From Vandiemenella viatica (taxonomy: Eukaryota; Arthropoda; Insecta; Orthoptera; Morabidae), in assembly GCA_031002005.1 (NCBI GenBank), contig JARYHS010013630.1, positions 238,149,539 to 238,213,538 on the forward strand: a DNA stretch of 64,000 nucleotides, read 5' to 3'. Below are positions 55,001 through 62,900 of the stretch, one piece after another. The notes below the pieces were generated by a model, which was not told the origin of the DNA, ran no database searches, and was given only the letters and a program-made list of their open reading frames with translations. How positions within the stretch are numbered: the first letter of the stretch is position 1; each line of letters starts with the position of its first letter. A program made the position numbers and the translations under genes.

Positions 55001-55676
55001 TTTCGAATATATGAACATGCTTTAGCTCTGTAGGAAATGGTATATTAGAAAAGTTTAATTTGTTTGCATGTGCAAAATATGCAGACACACGGTGCGCATT
55101 CTTGCTTACAGGATACAAAGCAGCTAGAATTGCCCATTTAAAACAAGCATTGCCTTTCGAGTGAACGCTAATTACTGCATGTTTATTTGCAATCACTTTT
55201 GGCAGTTTCGTGTGAAGTCCCGCATAAAACCCTTTGTTTTCGTTAACATTAATACATAGTTTTACTATATTACGCAACGCCCAACCTGAATCTCTCAATT
55301 GAAATTTCTCCAGTTTCTTTAACAGTACATCCATAACTTTAGTTGAATACCACTCTTCGGTAATGCCAGAGGAGAATAGTTCTAAATTCTTTGTATTTAA
55401 GTACTTTTCTTCTACTTCACCCGACTTGGGCAGGACAAAATTGCCGACGAGTGAAAAATTAATTTTAAGAGGCTTGTTAATTTTACGCACTATGTTCTCG
55501 AAGACAGAGAAACACGCATCCAAGAAATATGTCGGGTCCTTAAACCCCACTCGGTTAGATATCTCACCTGTACATATTCTATTTTTGAACGCACTTTCAA
55601 CCGAAACCCATTCCAGAGCATTACTTTCCTGATGATCATGATTCAGTTTAATGCGCTTTGGCGATGGTTCAGTCAT
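52035..55676 (-). CDS. Polinton protein-primed DNA polymerase B
   Basis: 1213 aa, intact. Order: N-terminal region, a zinc-finger-like CPRCLCYFHSKQKLEAHLLD (about 326-346), Exo I FIIYADTEC (about 375-383), a Cys/His insertion CHICKEAF...HRDHCHFTGAYRG (about 470-505, endonuclease VII-like, typical of Polinton polymerases), and Exo II NLSNYDSHFV. Then motif A YLDVNSLYSWAM (about 788), motif B KLMNNSVFGKTM (about 940) and motif C YTDTDS (about 1043). The family copies linear genomes using a terminal protein as primer. The start codon overlaps the stop of the 171-aa ORF by one base (TAATG), which suggests linked translation. Confidence 0.96.
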   Translation of the reverse strand: MTEPSPKRIKLNHDHQESNALEWVSVESAFKNRICTGEISNRVGFKDPTYFLDACFSVFENIVRKINKPLKINFSLVGNFVLPKSGEVEEKYLNTKNLELFSSGITEEWYSTKVMDVLLKKLEKFQLRDSGWALRNIVKLCINVNENKGFYAGLHTKLPKVIANKHAVISVHSKGNACFKWAILAALYPVSKNAHRVSAYFAHANKLNFSNIPFPTELKHVHIFEKQNESVSVNVYGIQYSDYEWMVVEDGEVDEEREGARRKRERSKDFRVIPLYITKVPKRKNHVNLLMLQLANANIYHFYYIKSLSKLAHYSITAHHKSVVICPRCLCYFHSKQKLEAHLLDCAQFKPVNTIMPNEHNKYIKFSNFRNKLKLPFIIYADTECMLQPVAGCSRSSNSDQIHLHTPFSIAYYIHCSYNVNYSEFKLYRGRDCMQWFTKQLYAIAEYVNGFLLQNKEMILSLEEESAFRSAKICHICKEAFEAGDVKHRDHCHFTGAYRGPAHASCNVNYRPRFTVPVVFHNLSNYDSHFVITNICEQIVKENGRETKLNPGRVSILPSNMEKYKSFTKSIQVTHKDRHCYINFRFIDSFNFLSCSLEKCASYLKPEELRITRKYFPDDREFYLVNQKGIFPYEYVSDDSVLSEEHLPPIQEFKSLLTGGRTVSECDYQRACDVWHLFRCKTLGEYSDLYLKIDVLLLSDVFENFRNLCIKTYELDPAHYVTSPGLAWDALLKTSKAELELITDIEQLQFIERGIRGGIVHCSCRHAVANNRFMSNYDENTDESYIIYLDVNSLYSWAMMQYLPVSHFSWLNPEIVKTFDVNNIPDDSDIGYILEVDLEYPESIHDMHSDLPLCPEKMIPPSSCVAGKASAPKKLISTLYDKKNYVIHYRNLKQCLQHNLILRKIHRVLSFRQLPWMKPYIDINAQKRMAANNDFEKNFFKLMNNSVFGKTMQNVRKMRDIKLATSWDGRYGAAAMIAKPNFKRSVIFQENLVGIELDKLNVVFDKPISVGMAILDISKTRLVDFHYGYILNKFPVKDVKLCYTDTDSLIYHIKTQNIYEDIKSDVRKWFDTSGFPVNNRYNIPLVNKKKVGLLKDELNGELITEFIGLRAKMYALETESLRVMQRAKGIKQSAIKALSIDDYRECMLNLDAKSSVQYIIQSKCHVVSTVKQQKLGLSAHDDKRFILPDKVNTLAWGHYQLKNKKTCHEILYM

Positions 55677-56191
55677 TATTCACTTTCAGCGCTTCTCAAA
55701 ATATCGTATATGGCAGACAACAGGTTATTACAATTAGAATATATAAATGAAACATCTCCACCCTCTAACCATGTTTTGAGGCAAGCTGCTCCATTTAGAA
55801 AATCAAATTGGCAACTAAATGCATTATGAGGACAAATTGTATACAATACAAACAAAATCTCTTTGATGTAAGCATCAACAAGATTATTATACTTGCTAAC
55901 AAATAACTCTGTGTAATATGTACACTCGTATTTGTCATAGACTTGAAAAGCAGCAAAATGTTCACCTTGTTTAAAGCACTCTATTTGAATTAGCTGCACT
56001 ATTTTTCCATTCAGATCGGAAAATGCATTTGCATCCTCACCACACCCTACTACTTTTACTGCAAATACTAATGTGTCACGTGTAACAAAATCTGTGCTGC
56101 AGGTATCGTCTTTTAAGGATTGCAAATCTATTTCCTTAATCTTGCCATTCGGTGAAACTTTCCGTATTTGAATAGACATGGTTAGTATCAC
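55676..56191 (-). CDS. Unknown Polinton protein upstream of PolB (171 aa)
   Basis: The more likely start is the second Met (MSIQIRKVSPNGKIKEIDL). It is followed by TRDTLVFAVKVVGCGEDANA and YDKYECTYYTELFVSKYNNL. Nine or so cysteines, no clear zinc motif. No domain recognised. It directly precedes PolB and overlaps its start by one base, so the two are likely expressed together; a role in replication, for example as a terminal protein or accessory factor, is possible but unsupported by motifs. Confidence 0.55.
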   Translation of the reverse strand: MILTMSIQIRKVSPNGKIKEIDLQSLKDDTCSTDFVTRDTLVFAVKVVGCGEDANAFSDLNGKIVQLIQIECFKQGEHFAAFQVYDKYECTYYTELFVSKYNNLVDAYIKEILFVLYTICPHNAFSCQFDFLNGAACLKTWLEGGDVSFIYSNCNNLLSAIYDILRSAESE

Positions 56192-56244
56192 AATATGCTA
56201 ACAACTGCATAATATTAGTACAAGGAAACATATGTTAGTATTTA

Positions 56245-56532
56245 TCAAACAGATTCAAAGTCAACGATATCCATACTATTATTCCTACCACGATATATCA
56301 GAGCAACTTTTCCACAATTCAGAAATTCCAATTCTTCATCACTGAGAGCGGTGAATCTTGCAGGAAGGAATATTTTGGACTCCTTCAAGTATACTACGAC
56401 GGCTGCTCCAAATTTCGTCGTCGTCCGTCTCGCACTTAGGATGGGATATTTCTCTCCCTGTTCCAGAGATGACAGCCGCAGCGTACTTTTCGAGCCCCCT
56501 CCTTCTCCCAGCTGCTTCAGACTCTGCAACAC
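56245..56532 (-). CDS. Small Polinton protein, OB-like pattern (95 aa)
   Basis: After a low-complexity leader, residues 26-95 read GEKYPILSARRTTTKFGAAV, VVYLKESKIFLPARFTALSD, EELEFLNCGKVALIYRG. Alternating strands with a LPARF...LSDEELEFLN block remind me of small proteins repeatedly found near Polinton polymerases in arthropods, possibly OB-fold nucleic-acid binders. The fold call is inference. It is the first gene of the minus-strand replication cluster, so its upstream DNA (56533-57588) is likely the divergent promoter. Confidence 0.5.
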   Translation of the reverse strand: MLQSLKQLGEGGGSKSTLRLSSLEQGEKYPILSARRTTTKFGAAVVVYLKESKIFLPARFTALSDEELEFLNCGKVALIYRGRNNSMDIVDFESV

Positions 56533-57588
56533 TGAATGAGAGGCATCCCTGTTCTCTTGAGTTACAACAACTTCTTAGTAGATGAAGACTATATGACACT
56601 TAGTAGTAGTAGCACTAAGTAATGCATGTTAGACTTACATGTTTTGAGCCAGCTATGTGTTTCACTCTCTCCGACAGCAAAGGCAGTGCCAATACTGACA
56701 CTCGCACGGGGCACTCGCACAGCTGAAGGAATTCGAATGACTGGAAACGTCTGTCGCATGCCTGAGCTTTATACTGGTCTATATGCATAAAAATTTTTGT
56801 TTCTCTGCTACATTCACAGAGAGAGAGAGAATACCTCTTGCTGTCATACTACACATTGCTTCTTTTGGAGTACATTTACCCTGTTATAGAAATGTTACCT
56901 CCTGCTGCTATTGATGGAGTTGTTACGGCGCTGCTAAAATAACATTTTTGGCAGAGACTCATATGGTTCCTCTCCCAGCGTGCTACATCATATTACTGCG
57001 TTATTTGGGCATCGCTAAAATAACATTTTTGGCAGATACTCATATAATTCCTCTCCCAGCGAGCTACATCATATTACTGTGTTATTTGGACACCGCGAAA
57101 ATAACATTTTTGGCAGAGATTCATATAGTTCCTCTCCCAGCGTGCTAGATCATATTACTGTGTTATTTGCTAAACTCTTTCCTCCCCTGCAGTATCATTC
57201 GTTCACGTAACATCTGCTGTTGGAAGAGGGCCAATGGCTGCCAGCCCAAAAGCAAGCTGCTAACATTGCTATTATTGTCATACAGCGTCCTCTACATGCA
57301 TATTTTGCTTTTACGTGATAACTTCTGCAAAGGAGGTGGAAAAATAGCAAATAAAATGAGATGCTTTCAGAGAACTGCTATCAGTCTGTGTTTCATCGAA
57401 GTGGCTGCTCTTTTTATCCTCCTCCTCCTCTTATCATTACCATTATCGTCTATAGAGAGAGAGACATTATCTGTTTGTCAGGTAAGAGAAGTCGGCGGTG
57501 GATGGAGATTTACTATGATACTAGCAACATTAAACGAAATTATATGATACCTTCATCTATTTTTTTTTCCTTCTCTCATCACAACAGA
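56533..57588. promoter_or_regulatory. Divergent intergenic region with three 81-bp tandem repeats
   Basis: Lies between the divergent replication cluster and the exonuclease-like/integrase genes. Three 81-bp direct repeats (56936-57178), each starting AAAATAACATTTTTGGCAGA and containing CCTCTCCCAGCG, are the main feature. A GA run is at 56818-56831. Open frames here (57167-57547) look accidental. It may hold promoters. Confidence 0.45.
56936..57178 (+). repeat. Three 81-bp tandem repeats
   Basis: Units begin at 56936, 57017 and 57098. About 90% identity by eye; the third is complete to TTATTTGC. 81 is a multiple of three, so a frame stays open through them. Confidence 0.9.
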
Positions 57589-58083
57589 ATGAAGATAGCT
57601 TTCATAGACCTGCAAGGATTCAAAGACGATGCAAATAATTTTGTGCCTAAACAAGCCGCTGCTATTCTCGTGGACGGCAATCAAGTTATTGCAGAGCAGT
57701 ATGTCACTATCGCACAAGTTTTAGCATTCAGCACCTTATCAGAAAAAACTCAGAGGATGAACTCGTGGGTGACACGCAATCACCTTCATCAACAGTGGGG
57801 AATGGATGGAGTATCACTACTTACTGCGAGAAATACGCTGTGGGAGTTGTGCAAATCTTGTGACTACATTATGGTAATGGGTCTAGAAAAAGCAGAATGG
57901 GCAACGACTTTATTAGGTACAGATCGTGGCAGAGTAGTTGACATGCAATCTCTAGACTGTCCATCATTGAAAATGCTGAAAAAATCTTTCAATATTGTTG
58001 ATGAAGAAAATGATCGATGTTTAGCAAAGACTAACGTACGATTAATTATGCGATGGTACTTTGAAAATAAAACGTCTTCCTAA
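57589..58083 (+). CDS. Polinton ORF with exonuclease/RNase H-like look
   Basis: Start at 57589 (MKIAFIDLQGFKDDANNFVP); the open frame further upstream is low-complexity. 164 aa. FIDLQGF at the start resembles the first strand of RNase H/DEDD-type folds, with an acidic residue. A later VMGLEKAEWATTLLG and VVDMQSLDCPSLKML could hold more acidic positions. I recall similar ORFs in insect repeats but not a named family. It lies 157 bp before the integrase on the same strand. Directly before the ATG is a pyrimidine tract ending CAACAG, which looks like a splice acceptor. Confidence 0.5.
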   Translation: MKIAFIDLQGFKDDANNFVPKQAAAILVDGNQVIAEQYVTIAQVLAFSTLSEKTQRMNSWVTRNHLHQQWGMDGVSLLTARNTLWELCKSCDYIMVMGLEKAEWATTLLGTDRGRVVDMQSLDCPSLKMLKKSFNIVDEENDRCLAKTNVRLIMRWYFENKTSS

Positions 58084-58240
58084 AAATACGTGTTATCTTT
58101 CTTTTTCCCTTGCTCCTCTTCCCCTCCTCCTCGTGCCCCTTCCAACTCCTTATAAGCAAACATTTTATCACAACTCTGTCATTTCGAAAAGCATATTGCC
58201 TTCAGTAAGCAGCAAGTTAGTATTAAAAAAAAAGAAGAAG

Positions 58241-59145
58241 ATGCAAGCTGTCATTGCTGATGAGCTTCATCGTCCTGCTCGCCGAACGTATCCCAGGAGG
58301 GCAGTTATCACGAAAGGACTTGATGATCTCCATCAAGCAGACTTAGTCGATATGATTGCATATTCTAAATGGAATTCTGGGTATAAGTATTTGTTAACAG
58401 TAATTGACGTTTATTCCAAATATGCATGGGTTGCTGCTCTGAAGACTAAAACTGGAATTGCAGTTGCAAACGCACTTAAATATATATATATATAAAAAGT
58501 AAGCGGGTCCCAGTAAATTTACAAACTGATCTAGGAAAAGAATTCTACAATACTAGTTTTAAAAAGTTAATGCGGAATCTCAGAATTAATCACTACTCTA
58601 CTTTTTCAAATATGAAAGCTTCCGTAGTCGAACGCTTTAACAGAACTCTCAAGAGTCTTATGTTCAGAAAATTTACTGCTCAGGGCTCCTACAAATGGAT
58701 TAACACTGTACAAGATCTGGTCAAACAGTATAATCACATGAAACACAGAACGATTAAAATGCGCCCAGTGGATGTAAAAGATAATAGCCTTCTATCTACT
58801 GTGTATAACAAAATTAAAATGATTGATCCACGCCAGTCAAAACTCAAAGTTGGTGATTACGTCAGAATTAGTAAACAGAAAACAGTCTTTGACAAAGGGT
58901 ACACCGCCAATTGGTCCACGGAAATTTTCAAAATACGTAAAGTGCAAGAAACCAATCCGAGAACATATCTCCTTGAAGATTACAAATCACAGCCCATAGC
59001 TGGAGCTTTCTATGTTGAAGAGTTACAAAAAACTAAATATCCGTCATCATATCTTGTTGAGAAAATAATACGTAAGAAAGGAAGAAAAGCTTTGGTAAAG
59101 TGGCTTGGATTCAGCAATGCACACAACAGCTGGATAAATTTGTAA
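58241..59145 (+). pseudogene. Polinton integrase (rve) with C-terminal chromodomain, frame broken
   Basis: The start at 58241 (MQAVIADELHRPARRTYPRR) is preferred over the upstream low-complexity frame. The first catalytic Asp is in LHQADLVDMIAY. The frame breaks in a TA run at about 58480-58494. In the next frame, LQTDLGKEF carries the second Asp (58528) and SVVERFNRTLK the Glu (58630), a DD34E-like spacing. The C-terminal end (59043-59142) is a chromodomain (SYLVEKIIRKKGRKALVKWL, FSNAHNSWINL). Retroviral-type integrases insert the element and leave the 6-bp duplication seen here. This copy cannot make the full protein without recoding. Confidence 0.9.
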
Positions 59146-59212
59146 CCTTTTTCTTCTCGTTTAAAGAGACAAGTCGAAGAATGTCCTTCATAACATCTGA
59201 CACATACTGATT

Positions 59213-59268
<56 letters not shown>

Positions 59269-59419
59269 TAAAATCGGGCACTGGAGAGCTGCCAGAGCAA
59301 GCAGCGAGCAGTCGTGACGTCAGAGGACGGTACGGTACGGTACGGTGCGGTACGGTGCTAAGGACGGGTGCGTATAATTCGTCCTCAAAGTGTTCCAAAA
59401 GCCCCATAGCTATACTACT
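59146..59419 (-). repeat. Polinton right terminal inverted repeat
   Basis: Mirror of the left repeat: TCTCGTTTAAAGAGAC, the (GT)n run (59217-59263), and the GGTAC pentanucleotide run (59328-59358). It begins right after the integrase stop codon. Confidence 0.9.
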
Positions 59420-59899
59420 CTAGTGAAGCGAAGAAAAGTGAAACATTGTTAGCAATGGAGCTGTTTATACTGGAGCAGCGATGAGAGCGACGCTAATCGC
59501 ATCGTGCATTTTCTTCGCTATTATCGGGGATGGCTGTCGACCGTTTGGCTGGTGAAATTTTTATTAAGTCCGTTTTGTGGGACTGTGTATACAAAATCAC
59601 CATAAACAGATTCGTTCTAGACAATTTGTAGGATGAAATGGCCACCAAATATAATAAAACCAATAATTCTAAACGTTTTTAATTAGTACGATTTCCGTAA
59701 TTTAAACTCATTTTAATGTGTGTAAAAAAATAAAATACTAATACAGCCAAAGAGAAATTGTACATAATTTACTGAAAAAAATATTTTTTCTATTTAAATT
59801 ATAAATACCAAATTAAATGCATAATATGCAGAAATTCGTATTAATTTATTTCGAATTGTAACAAAAGTAGATTTTATATAAGATGCCGGTATTTTCTGC

Positions 59900-60525
59900 A
59901 GCTTTGTTTGGCGTTCCAATATTGGTTTCAAATTCTTAGGATTTGAATTGTTAGTTTCTTATATGTTCAGTACCTTCTCTGTCAATAATATTATGTATCA
60001 AACAAGTGGTCTTATTAATACTGTCAGCTCCGACTACAGAAGTATCTGTTGTTGTGGCTAAAATTCTCCATTCAGAATAAATTATGCCAAAGGCACATTT
60101 GACGGTTCTTCATGTTCTTGATAATCTAGCATTGAAATATTATCTGCCTTCATCTAAATATTGTCTAAAAGACTAATAAATTATTTAAAAATGAACAAGC
60201 TATAAAAACATGAGGTTAAGTGATTTCAGAATTTGGTAGAGGGATCTGGAATATTCAGTCTTCCATCTATTAAAGGGACATGCAGAACAGCAGATCTAAC
60301 TGTTCCACCGTCACACTGTTTATCATAACCTCCAGCTTCAATGTTTATAAATTTGTAATTAGCGTTGACCAATCCTTACAGAACAATAAAAAAAAATTCT
60401 TGTGTTTATTGAACATCAAGCCAGAGTGGGCAGGACAAGTAACTCTGAAGTGTTTTCCGTCGATAGCGCCCATGCAATTCGGAAAATTAGAAATATTGTA
60501 ACAATCTTCTGCTATTTTTTTTTAC
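59900..60525 (-). pseudogene. PIF/Harbinger transposase remnant
   Basis: On the minus strand near 60430-60500 it reads NFPNCMGAIDGKHFRVTCPA then HSGLMFNKHKN, the first DDE aspartate block of Harbinger nucleases. Downstream pieces (near 60240-60340) include GGYDKQCDG-like and PLIDGRLNIPDPSTKF, and near 60070 RTVKCAFGIIYSEWRILATT, the last acidic region. Frame breaks show decay. It belongs to the outer element 40214-60816. Confidence 0.8.
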
Positions 60526-61078
60526 GAAATCCTGTTCCTCTGGAATTGTCATATGAAGAGGTTGAAGAATTTTAAATAATTATTTCTCTTACAACTTCCA
60601 AAAATGTTGAAATGCAACTACTATACGAAAGAAATAAGCTAGATTTCTTCTTCATGTCTGGCCGGTTGACAATTGCCTACAATATAAAACACGATTCTAC
60701 GCTACTATCGCACCTCCAATATAAACACTACACGAAGAAAGAAACTGAGCGCCGCTTTTGTCGCCGCGTTTATCGTCGCTCTCATCGTTTATCGCAGCTC
60801 CAACATATACGCACCCTAAGGTGCTGACACTTGCGAGAGGCTTCTGGGACAGCGTCATTAAAGAATCATTTGAAATTCGCCTCGCGTCTAATTTGGTTAA
60901 CAGGTATTGTGGGTTCCAGATAAGTGATGCATGGATTCCTGTTATTGAGGCTGCTCGTCACTAACGCTTTGCTTTTTGTGTTCCGCGGGTGTCTAATGAC
61001 GTCTGAGATGCTGGTAGGCAACATAACGTCTGTCAGTTTTCAAACAACACGCTCAAGGCAGACTTCAAGACTTACATC

Positions 61079-61126
61079 TGCACCTGAAGATGGTGACGGA
61101 GTATAAAGTCGCCGAAATATTGTGCA
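61079..61126 (+). ncRNA. Hammerhead-like motif in Penelope 3' region (plus copy)
   Basis: TGCAC (61079-61083), CTGAAGA (61084-61090), stem TGGTGAC/GTCGCC (61091-61097, 61108-61113), GAAA (61114-61117), TATT, GTGCA (61122-61126). The core is the same as in the minus copy, and a G-C to G-U change keeps stem II. Confidence 0.45.
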
Positions 61127-61199
61127 TCAATAATAATTGTTTAACGAGAAACGTTTATAAATAAAGAAAAAAATACTTTCATTATTTGTAAATTTTTGT

Positions 61200-62900
61200 T
61201 TTATTCAGATATCAATTCATAATAGGTAATTAAGCTTCATCCTGTGCATTTTTGTACCTTGCCTCCTGATCCATCAACTCCAAAATTTCTTCTGTGATCC
61301 AAGATTTACGGGCGGCTTGTTCCCTCTTTACCAGCTTTAATTATTTCGATCTTTAATGGATTCCATTCGTCCTCAGTTAAACCCTTTTCAGAGTTACTAC
61401 TTAGATCCATGTCTGCCATTTCTGCAACTATTCTCTAATGCAGGGGTGGCCAACCCAAATGATCTTGCGGGCCACTTTGGAAATGCATCATAACTACGCG
61501 GGCCGCATATAAAATTATATATCCCCATATTAGATATAAACCCACTATAGATATTTTTTTGGAGTGAAAATTTAAAACATAATGAGTTGTGACTATTGTG
61601 TTTACTGTTATTGTTACATGTAGACACAGATAATATAATAATAATGATACTAAACGCACATTTTAAAGAAACATATAACACTAAAAATGATATATAAAAA
61701 ATATATAAATATAAGTGAAATAAAATTTGAAAATATGGATGCACAAATAATGTATTTCTTGATAAATTGCTTTTCACTACTTTGGCCATTATAAAAATAA
61801 ATATATTTTGTAAAAGTGTGATAAATCTCGCGGAGCGGAAAAATTTTCAAGGCGGACAGCATGCGGCCCGCTGGCCGCGGGTTGGCCACCCTTGCTCTAA
61901 TGTTTGATTGTTTCGGTTTATTCACTTCCAATCTGTTCTGCTTGTGTTGCTTCTTTATATTCTTGAATTTCAGTCTGCATTTCATAACAATCAGATTATG
62001 GTCAGAGTCTATGTCTACACCTGGACTAGAACCTCATTACTGAATCTCTGTTTGACCATGATGTAATCTAGCTGATATCTGCCTGTATCCCCTGAACGTT
62101 TCCAGGTGTATATCCTTCTAGCATGTTTCTTAAATAGTGTGTTCGCCACTACTAGTTTATATATTTCACAAAATTCTAGCAATCTGCTTCCTCGCTCATT
62201 TCTGTCTCCTAAACCAAAACTTCCTATAGTATTCTACTCTTTTCCTTTTCCTACTATCTTATTCCAATCACCCATGATTATTAGATTTTCCTCCCTCTTC
62301 ACATATTGAATTAATTCTTCAATTTCAGCGTATATTTTCTCTATTTCTTCATCATCTTCCTGTGACGTTGCAAGTACACTTGTACTAACGTGGTTGGAGC
62401 AGGCTTTGTTTCTTTTCTTATTCATTACAAATCCTACACCATTGACTTCACTGACAGCTTGTGTGATAATTATCCTGTATTCCCACGACCAGAAATCCTG
62501 TGCGTCTTTCCATTTAATCTCACTAATCCCAACAAATAATTTTAGTCATTCCATCTCCATTTTTAAAATTTCTAATCTACCAGCCCTGTTCAGAATTCTA
62601 ACATTCCACGCTCCGACTCGTAGAATGTATCTATTCATTCTCATGACTCTTTCCTGAGCAGAGATCCGATTGGGGGACTAATTTACCTCCCGAATATTTT
62701 ACCCAGGAAGAAGCCCTCGTAGTATACGTAATTTGAGAGGATTACATAGCCTCGGGATACCCTTAGGGTCTTTAATGCAGTGGTTTAACGTTGCCTTCTG
62801 CATTCCCATGCCGTTGATCATTTCTGATTCATCCGTCTTTAGGGGCAGTTTGCAACCCCAAGGGCAAGAGGGTTCCCTGAACCACTCCCTTGTAAGGAAA
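61200..62900 (-). pseudogene. RTE-like LINE endonuclease fragment, split by a hAT MITE
   Basis: Minus strand. 62234-62425 includes DDEEIEKIYAEIEELIQYV and ENLIIMGDWNKIVGKGKE (endonuclease Asp/Asn block). Then comes FGLGDRNERGSRLLEFCE, and YTWKRSGDTGRYQLDYIMVK (the D-x-I motif) near 62040-62100. After the MITE, the linker continues (RKSWITEEILELMDQEARYK, near 61250-61310). Upstream (62690-62890) is probable 5' UTR. No RT domain follows in the window. It may be the partner half of a family like 25760-26640, but that is inference. Confidence 0.78.
61441..61894. mobile_element. hAT-type MITE
   Basis: Ends CAGGGGTGGCCAACCC and, reversed, CAAGGGTGGCCAACCC; both flanks are CTCTAATG (61433-61440, 61895-61902), a perfect 8-bp duplication. 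454 bp, AT-rich, no transposase. GCGGGCCGCA-type subterminal words near 61498. Confidence 0.92.

Larger units (their letters stand above)
40266..59419. mobile_element. Polinton/Maverick element, 19.15 kb
   Basis: Starts and ends with AGTAGTATAGCTATGGGGC inverted repeats (about 280 bp). It is flanked by the 6-bp duplication CTAGTG (40260-40265 and 59420-59425), the length expected for Polintons. The gene set is diagnostic: protein-primed PolB, rve integrase with chromodomain, packaging ATPase, adenain-like protease, and major and minor capsid proteins. It is interrupted by a Harbinger-like element at 45092-48545; without that the Polinton is about 15.7 kb, the usual size. Several genes are now broken (integrase, minor capsid, PLA2/protease frame). 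Confidence 0.96.
40214..60816 (-). mobile_element. PIF/Harbinger element hosting the Polinton
   Basis: Left end GGGTGCGTTTATGTTGGAGC; right end reversed GGGTGCGTATATGTTGGAGC. Both continue with TGCGATAAACGATGAGAGCG. Both flanks are TAA (40211-40213, 60817-60819), and they sit within a Penelope coding sequence that is continuous across the site. A minus-strand Harbinger transposase relic lies at 59900-60525. Without the Polinton and its duplicate the element is about 1.44 kb, so part of the transposase is probably deleted. Confidence 0.88.
40065..61170 (+). pseudogene. Penelope-like element 3' fragment, plus copy, split by nested insertions
   Basis: The left part, 40065-40213, encodes YIGQTIRCVQQR, then after a small frame slip HVRLGQKDKSAVAEHSLVEG and HGFDFKATK. 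The right part, 60817-60966, continues with VLTLARGFWDSVIKESFEIR and ends in DAWIPVIEAARH. The two parts are contiguous in the Penelope protein, and the minus copy at 39900-39960 shows the uninterrupted version. Between them sits everything from 40214 to 60816. The GIY-YIG nuclease of these elements nicks target DNA; this copy is 5'-truncated and split. Confidence 0.8.

Noticed and set aside
57167..57547. 126-aa membrane-like frame in the Polinton intergenic region
   Set aside because: The Leu-rich stretch comes from pyrimidine-rich DNA; no Polinton gene is known to me there and it overlaps the probable promoter.
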